From: Marinomonas arctica
GTDB lineage: Bacteria > Pseudomonadota > Gammaproteobacteria > Pseudomonadales > Marinomonadaceae
Length of the DNA: 64,000 nucleotides
Reading direction: 5' to 3'
Assembly (NCBI RefSeq): GCF_003259225.1
Contig: NZ_QHJF01000004.1
Span: 1 to 64,000, forward strand
This document shows, piece after piece, positions 19,915 through 27,525 of this stretch. A program made the position numbers and the translations under genes. The notes below the pieces were generated by a model that was not told where the DNA came from, did not search any database, and saw only the letters and a program-made list of their open reading frames with translations. Numbering within the stretch: position 1 is the first letter of the stretch; every line of letters begins with the position of its first letter.

Positions 19915-22128
19915 ATGGACGTTTCTTTTATCCTCGACTCACTGAATGACAAGCAACGGGAAGCGGTTGCCGCGCCCTTGCAGAATAGCCTTGTTTTGGC
20001 TGGTGCTGGGTCGGGTAAGACCCGTGTTTTGGTCCATCGCATCGCTTGGCTGATGCACGCTTACGAGCTATCACCCTATAGTTTGATGGCCGTTACATTC
20101 ACCAATAAGGCCGCTCGCGAGATGCAAGGCCGTATTGAACAATTGGTTGGTGTTCCTCCACAAGGTATGTGGGTAGGGACTTTCCACGGTTTAGCGCATC
20201 GCTTATTGCGTGCTCATTGGCGTGATGCTGGACTCAAAGAAAACTTCCAGATTATGGACAGCGATGACCAGCTACGCTTAATCAAACGTATCATGCGTGA
20301 ATTGAATATCGACGATACTCGCTGGCCGCCTAAGCAGGTATCTTGGTTTATCAATGCACAAAAAGACGAAGGCCGTCGTGCAGCTCATGTACCAGACAGC
20401 CATGATCCTTTCTCCAAAGGCATGCGCGAGCTGTATTACCATTACGAAGAAGCTTGTGAACGTGGTGGATTATTGGACTTCGGCGAGTTGCTATTGCGCG
20501 CTCATGAGCTGATGCTCAGTACGCCAGCTTTGTTGCGTCACTATCAAGAGCGTTTTCGTCACGTGCTGGTGGACGAGTTTCAAGATACCAATACCGTTCA
20601 ATATGCTTGGTTGCGTATTATGGTGGGTGATCAGGGCACGATTACCGCGGTTGGCGACGACGATCAGTCTATCTATGGTTGGCGTGGGGCCAAAATCGAA
20701 AACATTCACCACTTCAGCAAGCATTTTAAAGACGTGCAAACCATACGTTTAGAGCAAAACTACCGTTCTACTGGGCACATTTTAAACGCCGCCAATGGCT
20801 TGATTAAGCACAACGATGATCGTCTTGGTAAGGAGCTTTGGACCGACAGTGGTGAAGGCGAGCCTATTTCTCTTTATGCTGGCTTTAATGAACAAGACGA
20901 AGCGCGTTTTATCATTGGCATTATCAAACAATGGCGGGATAAGGGAACGGTGTTGTCTGACATGGCGATTCTGTATCGCTCCAATGCTCAGTCTCGTGTT
21001 ATCGAGGAATGCTTGGTTAGGGAACAGATTGCTTATCGGATTTATGGTGGGCACAGATTCTATGACCGCCTTGAAATCAAAAATGCCTTGGCCTATGCAC
21101 GTTTGGCGTTGGATCCGAATGACGATGGCGCGATGGAGCGGGTTATTAACGTTCCGCCTCGTGGTATTGGTGAACGTAGCATTGGAACCTTGCGTGAAAT
21201 CGCCCGTGATAACGGCTGTTCTATGTGGCAAGCCGCGCAGGAAGTGGTGCGTCAATCCTTGATGCCGGGCCGCGCGACCAACGCCATTAAAACCTTTTTG
21301 CATCTTATTGAGGGTTTAAGCACCACGGTGCAGCAACCCGATTTGAACTTGAACGACATTTTTGAGCAGATCATTGAAGAAGCGGGTTTGATTCCTTTCC
21401 ATGAGAAAGAGAAAGGCGAGAAGGGCGAAGCGCGGATTGAAAACTTAAAAGAATTGGTGGGGGCTGCAGGAGGATTTAGTTGGAACGATGAGGACGAAGA
21501 GTTTAGTTCACCGCTGATGGCGTTTTTGGACAAAGCGGTGTTGGACGCGGGCGATGCGCAAGCGGATGAATATCAAGACGCGGTGCAGTTGATGACCTTG
21601 CATTCGGCGAAAGGTCTAGAGTTTCCATTGGTGTTTTTAACTGGGGTGGAAGAAAATCTGTTTCCGAGCAAGATGTCGTTTGAAGAACCAGGACGCTTAG
21701 AGGAAGAGAGACGCCTTTGTTATGTAGGCATTACCCGAGCTATGGAAAAGCTTTACATCACTTATGCGGAATCCCGTCGTTTGTTTGGCAGTGAGTCGTT
21801 TAATAGCCCCTCTCGTTTTATCAAAGAAATCCCACCGCAGTGTTTGGAGGAAGTGCGTCTGCGTTCGCAAGTGAGCCGTCCTGTGTCATTGCAGCGCCCA
21901 GACTACCAGTCTGAAAAGAATAAATTGCAAAACAGCAGTTTGTTAAACAACTATAAAGCGCCAGAAGTGACGGTGAATATGGGCGATCGAGTGAATCACC
22001 CTGTGTTTGGTGAAGGCTTAGTGATCAATTACGAAGGCCAAGGCCCACAAGCACGCGTACAGGTCAATTTTGATGACGAGGGCACTAAGTGGCTGGTATT
22101 GTCGTTTGCTAAACTGGAAGTACTCTAG
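19915..22128 (+). CDS. uvrD: DNA helicase II UvrD
   Basis: UvrD is the SF1A 3'-5' helicase of nucleotide-excision and mismatch repair. The 737-residue product begins with LDSLNDKQREAVAAP, nearly the same as E. coli UvrD. It has Walker A GAGSGKT (30-36), the GTFHGLAHRLLR motif Ib, Walker B VDEFQDTN, the GDDDQSIYGWRGA motif III, and motifs V-VI (LMTLHSAKGLEFPLVFLTG and EERRLCYVGITRA). The C-terminal GDRVNHPVFGEGLV is the small domain that binds RNA polymerase in UvrD/PcrA. The last 11 bases take part in the inverted repeat that follows. Confidence 0.95.
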   Translation: MDVSFILDSLNDKQREAVAAPLQNSLVLAGAGSGKTRVLVHRIAWLMHAYELSPYSLMAVTFTNKAAREMQGRIEQLVGVPPQGMWVGTFHGLAHRLLRAHWRDAGLKENFQIMDSDDQLRLIKRIMRELNIDDTRWPPKQVSWFINAQKDEGRRAAHVPDSHDPFSKGMRELYYHYEEACERGGLLDFGELLLRAHELMLSTPALLRHYQERFRHVLVDEFQDTNTVQYAWLRIMVGDQGTITAVGDDDQSIYGWRGAKIENIHHFSKHFKDVQTIRLEQNYRSTGHILNAANGLIKHNDDRLGKELWTDSGEGEPISLYAGFNEQDEARFIIGIIKQWRDKGTVLSDMAILYRSNAQSRVIEECLVREQIAYRIYGGHRFYDRLEIKNALAYARLALDPNDDGAMERVINVPPRGIGERSIGTLREIARDNGCSMWQAAQEVVRQSLMPGRATNAIKTFLHLIEGLSTTVQQPDLNLNDIFEQIIEEAGLIPFHEKEKGEKGEARIENLKELVGAAGGFSWNDEDEEFSSPLMAFLDKAVLDAGDAQADEYQDAVQLMTLHSAKGLEFPLVFLTGVEENLFPSKMSFEEPGRLEEERRLCYVGITRAMEKLYITYAESRRLFGSESFNSPSRFIKEIPPQCLEEVRLRSQVSRPVSLQRPDYQSEKNKLQNSSLLNNYKAPEVTVNMGDRVNHPVFGEGLVINYEGQGPQARVQVNFDDEGTKWLVLSFAKLEVL

Positions 22129-22267
22129 GTTTAGTTTAGATGGAATATCTCGTTGTTTGATTTGCTTGCGCCTGCTTCGCAAGCTCAGCGCGTCAGCGCA
22201 AATCAAACAACGAGATAACCTAATAGAGTACTTCTTTGTGAATGCATCGCAAGCTCAGCGCGTCAGC
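22117..22267. repeat. Long palindromic repeat with internal direct repeat after uvrD
   Basis: A perfect 20-bp inverted repeat lies at 22146-22165 and 22198-22217 with a 32-base centre. Outside it, GAAGTACTCTA at 22117-22127 (the last codons of uvrD) pairs with 22224-22234, and GGTT (22128-22131) with AACC (22217-22220). The centre holds a smaller stem (CTTGCG 22165-22170, CGCAAG 22178-22183). A 21-bp piece beginning TCGCAAGCTCAGCG is repeated directly at 22177-22197 and 22247-22267. The layout resembles a REP/BIME or MITE-type element and may also serve as the uvrD terminator. Confidence 0.8.
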
Positions 22268-22357
22268 AGGAATAAGAGTCAGCGTCCTTTGCTTTTTGAG
22301 AAACCTGCATAGTGGCACGATTTGCTCAATGCCCAACTTATAGGTTTGGAATTGTGA

Positions 22358-22642
22358 TCACTTACGTTCACCCTCAAGTCCATGCCAGATACGAAGTACC
22401 ATGATTGTTTCTCTGTGAATGGAATAACGTACAATGTAATTGCCAAAAATCATGTCCCTCACTGTTTCTGGCGATGGCGCTAATTTAACGGTAGTCCCAA
22501 GATGAGGGAAATCCACGAGTAGGTTTATTTTACTAATGAGCTCTTGTGCTACTCGTAACGCTGCATTTGGGTTGTGTTTGGCTATAAAATCACGCAACCG
22601 TTTTAAATCGTTAATGGCTTCTTCCGTGTAAACCAGTTTCAT
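22358..22642 (-). CDS. ParE/RelE-family toxin
   Basis: The 94-residue protein of the RelE/ParE superfamily is basic and carries the ParE pattern MKLVYTEEAINDLKRLRDFI at the N-terminus. In the middle it has DFPHLGTTV, and near the end DMIFGNYIVRYSIHRETIMVLRIWHG, the typical RxxxxxYxVxYxxxxxxIxIxxxxHg ending. ParE proteins poison gyrase, while other relatives cleave mRNA. The RHH partner favours the ParE type. The start overlaps the stop region of the antitoxin by one base. Confidence 0.87.
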   Translation of the reverse strand: MKLVYTEEAINDLKRLRDFIAKHNPNAALRVAQELISKINLLVDFPHLGTTVKLAPSPETVRDMIFGNYIVRYSIHRETIMVLRIWHGLEGERK

Positions 22643-22911
22643 TATTTTACCCTCGGTGCGTCCTGTTCGTTATCTGTTCCCCAGCTGTTTAGCCATTTGT
22701 GAACTTCTTCACCCGCGACCACTTTTCCTTGTGCTGCGGATTCCATCGCCTCTAGAGTTTGTTGCCAGCGTTCTTGTTCTAATTGCTGTTTTTCAATGTA
22801 TTCAACTAGAGCCTGATTGATTATCCAACCTTTGCTGCGTTGTAGTTTGTTGGCAATTATCTCTAAGCGCTGCTCGGTATCATCTTGTAGTCTTACTGTC
22901 GTGACACTCAT
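22642..22911 (-). CDS. Ribbon-helix-helix antitoxin
   Basis: The 89-residue protein starts with a ribbon-helix-helix DNA-binding domain: the strand TTVRLQDD, the helix EQRLEIIANKLQRSKGWII, and the second helix NQALVEYIEKQQ. The C-terminal part, rich in Gln, Glu and Trp, would wrap the toxin. This domain order is that of CopG/ParD-type antitoxins that neutralise the toxin and repress their own operon. It is placed first in the operon, one base before the toxin, as is usual. Confidence 0.87.
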   Translation of the reverse strand: MSVTTVRLQDDTEQRLEIIANKLQRSKGWIINQALVEYIEKQQLEQERWQQTLEAMESAAQGKVVAGEEVHKWLNSWGTDNEQDAPRVK

Positions 22912-22930
22912 ATCATTTACACTCTCGTTT

Positions 22931-22969
22931 ATAATCTACAATACAAAAAATACACTGTAATACATTATA
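22931..22969 (-). promoter_or_regulatory. Candidate promoter/operator of the toxin-antitoxin operon
   Basis: The region upstream of the antitoxin contains the imperfect inverted repeat TATAATCTACAATAC / GTAATACATTATA. A consensus -10 TATAAT lies on the minus strand at 22969-22964. No good -35 was found. RHH antitoxins bind such short palindromes over their own -10, so autorepression is likely. Confidence 0.4.
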
Positions 22970-23062
22970 GTTTAGTTTGTATTTTTTTAATTGCAGCATT
23001 TTTTTTCAATTGGTTGTAAACTATTTAGAGTTGTAAGTATTTGGTCTGAAGAGGAGTAGAGC

Positions 23063-24121
23063 ATGTCTATTCGTGTGGGGTTGATTGGTTTTGGCCTGTC
23101 GGGGCGGGTGTTTCATGCGCCGTTTGTGGTGAATGATCCTGGGATGACGCTGGCGTATGTTTGCAGTTCAAAAGTGGATGAGGTGAGGGCGATGTTTCCT
23201 GAGGCGTCCGTGGTATCGTCTGCGGAAGCCGTGTTTGCGGCGTCGGATGTGGATTTGGTCGTCATTACCACACCGAATGCGTTGCATTTTTATCAGGCAA
23301 AGCAGGCGTTGGAAAATGGTAAACATGTGTTGTTGGAAAAACCTTCTGTTACCAAATTATCTCAGATAGAGGCTTTGTGTACCCTAGCGAAACAAAAAGA
23401 TTTGGTGTTTTGCGTGTATCAAAATCGCCGTTTTGATGGGGATTTTTTGCGTCTTAAAGGACTGATTGATAGTGGTGAGTTGGGCGAGTTGAAGCATTTG
23501 GATTCGCGTTTTGATCGCTTTCGTCCCACGGCACAAGCTCGCTGGCGTGAAGAGCCAGGTATTGGTACAGGGATTTTTTGGGATTTGGGGCCGCATATTG
23601 TGGATCAGGCGCTGTGCTTGTTTGGTCCTCCAAAATGGTTGCATGCCAGCATTGATACGTTGCGAGAGGGCGGTCAGGCTCACGATTGGTTTGAGGTGGA
23701 GCTAGGTTATGATGATAAGCGGCTACGTTTAGCATCAACACCGTTTGAAGCGGGTGAGATGCGTCGTTTTAATGCCAGGTTTACCCAAGGCAGTTGGCAA
23801 TGTGTGGGGTTAGATCCCCAAGAAGAAGCATTGCGTGCAGGGCAGATGCCTTGGCAGGATGGCTTTCCGTCTAAAGCCGCTCAGCAGCGTAACACCCGTT
23901 TTGTTGCTCACTCTCAAGATACTATTGAAGCCATTCAAGAAGCATCGACCCAAGGCGAATACGCTGCGTTTTATGGACAATTGCGCGATGCGATTCTTGG
24001 CAAAGGTGCATCGCCAGTTCCAATGGAGCAAGCGTGCCAGCTGATTTATTTATTGTGCTTAGCTGAGCAATCAGCAGAAAGTGGTCAGCGTATGTCGTGG
24101 AGTTACGCGCTAAATTTATAA
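23063..24121 (+). CDS. Gfo/Idh/MocA-family oxidoreductase (YdgJ-like)
   Basis: This is an NAD(P)-dependent oxidoreductase of 352 residues. The N-terminal Rossmann fold has GLIGFGLSGRVFHAPF (6-21) and the signature LLEKPSVT with Lys93. The C-terminal domain contains GTGIFWDLGPHIVDQAL, with the conserved Asp and His that stand near the substrate in this family. The G-R-x-F-HAPF pattern and length are close to E. coli YdgJ. The substrate is probably a sugar or polyol, but nothing nearby identifies it. GAGGAGTAGAGC precedes the ATG. Confidence 0.85.
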   Translation: MSIRVGLIGFGLSGRVFHAPFVVNDPGMTLAYVCSSKVDEVRAMFPEASVVSSAEAVFAASDVDLVVITTPNALHFYQAKQALENGKHVLLEKPSVTKLSQIEALCTLAKQKDLVFCVYQNRRFDGDFLRLKGLIDSGELGELKHLDSRFDRFRPTAQARWREEPGIGTGIFWDLGPHIVDQALCLFGPPKWLHASIDTLREGGQAHDWFEVELGYDDKRLRLASTPFEAGEMRRFNARFTQGSWQCVGLDPQEEALRAGQMPWQDGFPSKAAQQRNTRFVAHSQDTIEAIQEASTQGEYAAFYGQLRDAILGKGASPVPMEQACQLIYLLCLAEQSAESGQRMSWSYALNL

Positions 24122-24190
24122 AAAAGCAAAATAAGTGACGATAAATTGCAAAAAAGAGTTGAGCAAGATTCCGACAATTCTTATCATCTT

Positions 24191-24232
24191 TTGCCCTTTT
24201 TGATGTTTTGTGCATGAAAAGGGCAATTTTTT
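24191..24232 (+). terminator. Intrinsic terminator of the Gfo/Idh/MocA gene
   Basis: TTGCCCTTTT (24191-24200) and AAAAGGGCAA (24217-24226) form a 10-bp stem, followed by a run of T at 24227-24232. It lies 70 bp after the stop. Confidence 0.8.
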
Positions 24233-24351
24233 ATCTAATTATAATAAAAAGGGATAGTTGGCATCATTGGCCATTGTGATTACCCCTATTTTTATGGCGG
24301 TATTGCCGCTTATTCATAACAATTAAGTAACTGGCTCCCTGAGGGAAAATA

Positions 24352-25464
24352 ATGCGTAATTTAATGGTATTGGGCAAACTGGCGTTCGCGGGTTTGTTTG
24401 CTTTGTCTTTAGCCGCCTGCGGTGGATCAGAAAAAGCGGAAGAGACGGCAAAGGTTGAGAAAAAAGCCGAGACAATTCATTGGAAAATGGTCACGACTTG
24501 GCCTAAAAACTTTCCCGGCTTGGGCACGAGTGCTGAAGCATTAGCGAAAAACATTACGCAAATGTCGAATGGTCGCTTGGATGTGAAAGTGTATGCGGCC
24601 GGTGAATTGGTTCCTGCACTAGAAGTATTTGATGCTGTGTCTCGTGGTACGGCAGAAATGGGACACAGTACGGCTTATTATTGGAAAGGTAAGGCCCCAG
24701 CGGTGCAGTTCTTCTCCTCCATTCCTTTTGGTATGACAGCACAAGAGTTTAATGCTTGGCTTGAATACGGTGGTGGTCTACAACTGTGGGAAGAAGTGTA
24801 TGCTCCTTTCAACATCATCCCTATGGTTGCCGGCAATACAGGCGCGCAAATGGGCGGTTGGTTTAATAAAGAAATCAATTCGTTTGCCGATTTCCAAGGC
24901 CTAAAAATGCGCATGCCAGGTCTGGGTGGTGAAGTACTGCAAAAAGTGGGTGCTGTTACTGTTAACTTACCCGGTAGTGAAATTTTTACCGCGTTGCAAA
25001 CAGGCACTATTGATGCGACGGAGTGGGTGGGACCTTATAACGATTTAGCGTTTGGTTTGTACAAAGCCGCGAAATACTATTATTACCCAGGTTGGCAAGA
25101 GCCAGGCTCAGCGGTAGAAGCCTTGTTCAATAAAGATGCCTTCAATGCACTGCCAGCGGATTTACAAGACATTGTTCGTGCAGCGACACAACAGGCAAAT
25201 GTGGCGATGTTAAGCGAATTTACAGCACGTAATGACGCGGCATTAGCAACCTTAGTCAATGAACATAACGTTGTTTTGAAAGAGTTTCCGAAAGACCTTC
25301 TAGAAGCGTTAAAAGTGGCTTCTCATGAAACATTAGACGAAGTGGCAGCTAACGACCCAATGAGCCAAAAAGTATACGATTCCTTCAAAAGCTTTTTAGC
25401 GTCTGTGAGTCAATGGCACGATATTTCGGAGCGAGCGTTTATTAATGCTCGTGCTAATGACTGA
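24352..25464 (+). CDS. TRAP transporter substrate-binding lipoprotein 1 (TakP-like)
   Basis: The 370-residue DctP-family binding protein captures a carboxylate in the periplasm for a TRAP transporter. It has a lipoprotein signal peptide with lipobox LAAC at 20-23. After a short linker the mature domain begins WKMVTTWPKNFPG. The region GTIDATEWVGPYNDLAFG with the YYYYPGW motif is typical of the 2-oxoacid-binding TakP subgroup. There are no TRAP permease genes next to it. A close paralogue follows at once. Confidence 0.87.
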   Translation: MRNLMVLGKLAFAGLFALSLAACGGSEKAEETAKVEKKAETIHWKMVTTWPKNFPGLGTSAEALAKNITQMSNGRLDVKVYAAGELVPALEVFDAVSRGTAEMGHSTAYYWKGKAPAVQFFSSIPFGMTAQEFNAWLEYGGGLQLWEEVYAPFNIIPMVAGNTGAQMGGWFNKEINSFADFQGLKMRMPGLGGEVLQKVGAVTVNLPGSEIFTALQTGTIDATEWVGPYNDLAFGLYKAAKYYYYPGWQEPGSAVEALFNKDAFNALPADLQDIVRAATQQANVAMLSEFTARNDAALATLVNEHNVVLKEFPKDLLEALKVASHETLDEVAANDPMSQKVYDSFKSFLASVSQWHDISERAFINARAND

Positions 25465-25488
25465 TTGTTCATTTTAACGTAATCGCTT

Positions 25489-25524
25489 AATAGGCCCTGT
25501 TATCCATGGATAGCGGGGCTTATT
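25489..25524 (+). terminator. Stem-loop between the two TRAP binding proteins
   Basis: A 15-bp stem with three G-U pairs (25489-25503 with 25510-25524) closes on the loop CCATGG and is followed by TGTT. It may be a partial terminator that separates expression of the two copies. Confidence 0.5.
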
Positions 25525-25560
25525 TGTTAAGAATAGCTCGTTTATTAAAGGATACAGTGA

Positions 25561-26670
25561 ATGAACAAGAGAGCAACGTGGGGAAAATGGGTTCTTGTCG
25601 GGATGACGACAGCCTTATTGGTAGCCTGTGGCGGATCGGAAGAGAAAGAAGTCGCCAAAGTCGAACAGAAGGTCGACACCATACATTGGAAAATGGTCAC
25701 CACTTGGCCGAAAAATGCCCCAGGTATGGGCACGGGTGCCGAAGTCTTAGCGCAGAACATCAAAGAAATGTCTAACGGTCGCTTGGACATTAAAGTCTAT
25801 GCGGCGGGCGAGTTGGTGCCTGCTTTAGAGGTCTTCGATGCGGTTTCTCGTGGGACTGCACAGATGGGCCATGGTACGGCGTACTACTGGAAAGGCAAAA
25901 TACCCGCTGCACAGTTTTTCTCTACCGTCCCTTTCGGGTTTAACGCACAAGAATTTAACGCTTGGATTGGTGAAGGTGGTGGATTAGCGTTATGGGAAGA
26001 GATTTATGCTCCCTTTAATTTAATCCCTATGGTCGCTGGTAATGCTGGTGTACAGATGGGCGGTTGGTTTAATAAAGAGATTCACTCTCTGGCCGACTTT
26101 CAAGGTCTGAAGATTCGCATGCCAGGATTAGGTGGCGAAGTACTCGAAAAAGTGGGGGCGTCATCAATAAACTTACCTGCTAGTGAAGTTTTTACGGCAT
26201 TACAAACAGGCACTATTGATGCGACTGAATGGGTTGGGCCTTACAATGATTTAGCGTTTGGTTTGTACAAGGCTGCGAAATACTACTACTACCCAGGTTG
26301 GCATGAGCCAGGTTCTGCAGTTGAAGCTATCTTTAATAAAGACGCTTTTGAAGCCTTGCCAAAAGATTTAAAAGCCATTGTGCGTTCTGCCGTTCAACAA
26401 GCTAACTTGGCGATGCTTAACGAGTTTACCGCGCGTAATAATGCAGCATTACAAACCTTGGTGAATGAGCATAATGTGATTCTTAAACCCTTCCCAGAAG
26501 ATTTGCTGATTGCGTTGAAAAAAGCCTCTTCTGAGACATTAGAAGCGCTTGCAGCGAACGACCCGCAAAGCCAAAAAGTGTATGACTCGTTTAAAAACTT
26601 TTTAGGTCCTGTGAGCGAATGGCATGACGTTTCTGAGCGAGCTTATATTAATGCTCGAGCACTGGAATAA
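25561..26670 (+). CDS. TRAP transporter substrate-binding lipoprotein 2 (TakP-like)
   Basis: The 369-residue protein is a close paralogue of its upstream neighbour, alignable over its full length with nearly no gaps. It has lipobox LVAC at 20-23 and the same WKMVTTWPKN start. It shares NKEIHSLADFQGLKIRMPG and the GTIDATEWVGPYNDLAFG core. Most differences are conservative. The pair arose by tandem duplication, and the copies may differ in ligand or regulation. Again there is no permease beside it; the nearest TRAP permease pair is at 39.9-41.8 kb. Confidence 0.87.
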   Translation: MNKRATWGKWVLVGMTTALLVACGGSEEKEVAKVEQKVDTIHWKMVTTWPKNAPGMGTGAEVLAQNIKEMSNGRLDIKVYAAGELVPALEVFDAVSRGTAQMGHGTAYYWKGKIPAAQFFSTVPFGFNAQEFNAWIGEGGGLALWEEIYAPFNLIPMVAGNAGVQMGGWFNKEIHSLADFQGLKIRMPGLGGEVLEKVGASSINLPASEVFTALQTGTIDATEWVGPYNDLAFGLYKAAKYYYYPGWHEPGSAVEAIFNKDAFEALPKDLKAIVRSAVQQANLAMLNEFTARNNAALQTLVNEHNVILKPFPEDLLIALKKASSETLEALAANDPQSQKVYDSFKNFLGPVSEWHDVSERAYINARALE

Positions 26671-26760
26671 CGTCACAACGCTCTGTTGTCATGGTTGTAA
26701 GTGATATCTCTGCAAAGCCTTGCTATCTCCATAGTGAGGCTTATTATTATCTGCGTTTTG

Positions 26761-27288
26761 CTAACCATGCTTTGGTGCCAACAGTGTCGCGGCAAGGGGC
26801 ATGGATATCATGTCGGTGACGCCGACTTCTATGCCTATTTGCGTCATTAGCGTGGTGAGTTGCCCTCTATGATGAGTTTGGTGATTAAAAAGATGCGTCA
26901 GAATGAGGCCAAGAGGAAGTTCATTCACATCATCAGATTGTAGGCGTTTGTATTGAATCAACTGTGCCATATCCGTATCCGTTAATGAGCCTATGTAATT
27001 CGTTAACAACGTATCGACTTCATGGCGCGCTACAGTAAGCTGGTGGAAATCTTCATAGAGAATATCTGCCAAAGAACTCACCTTACATTCAACGGGTAGA
27101 CCCAGTCTCGAAAGCCAGAGCAAGTCCGCCAACAAAATATGATTAAGCGTGCCGTGAATAGACTGGAAAAAAGCCCCAAGATTCCTGTTTCGTTCCTCAT
27201 CTGAAACAGATTGGCATAAACCGTAGAGCCGATCGTTCATCCAGTGGTTATACTGCGCTTTTAACTCGAAATATTGTACAGCAGACAT
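26761..27288 (-). CDS. DinB-family protein
   Basis: This is a 175-residue four-helix-bundle protein of the DinB/YfiT type. The expected metal-ligand histidines are visible in GTLNHILLADLLW and in the HLFNHQTHHRGQL motif. Members include metal-dependent thiol transferases and stress proteins, and the function here is open. I start at the ATG at 27288, which is preceded by AAAGGAG. A frame open from a TTG at 27309 would include that ribosome site inside the gene. Confidence 0.8.
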   Translation of the reverse strand: MSAVQYFELKAQYNHWMNDRLYGLCQSVSDEERNRNLGAFFQSIHGTLNHILLADLLWLSRLGLPVECKVSSLADILYEDFHQLTVARHEVDTLLTNYIGSLTDTDMAQLIQYKRLQSDDVNELPLGLILTHLFNHQTHHRGQLTTLMTQIGIEVGVTDMISMPLAATLLAPKHG

Positions 27289-27470
27289 AAGATAGATACT
27301 CCTTTGCAAACAGGCTTAAACACCATGGCTAGTAAGTAAAAGATAGCAGCTGAGTGACTAAAAGATAGACACAGATTGGACGTTGAATAACCCGTACAAA
27401 ATCATTTTGAATTATTCAAAACACAGCAGCATTGGTAAATTTAGCGAATAGGTTTAAGCGAGGAAAATAA

Positions 27471-27496
27471 AAAAACCTTCAACAAGAAGGTTTTTT
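27471..27496 (-). terminator. Intrinsic terminator of the tctCBA operon
   Basis: AAAAACCTTC (27471-27480) and GAAGGTTTTT (27486-27495) pair around AACAA. The A-run on the left gives a T-run on the minus strand, 30 bp after the tctA stop. It is symmetric and may work in both directions. Confidence 0.85.
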
Positions 27497-27525
27497 GTTA
27501 CTGTTCTTTAATCACGCAGAAAGTA

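Noticed and set aside
20782-21303. 173-codon antisense frame inside uvrD
   Set aside because: It lies wholly within conserved helicase motifs and is most simply a codon-bias shadow.
25498-25514. TTATCCATGGATA as a DnaA-box-like palindrome
   Set aside because: It is the tip of a longer stem-loop between two TRAP genes, with no second box nearby. Hairpin is the better reading.
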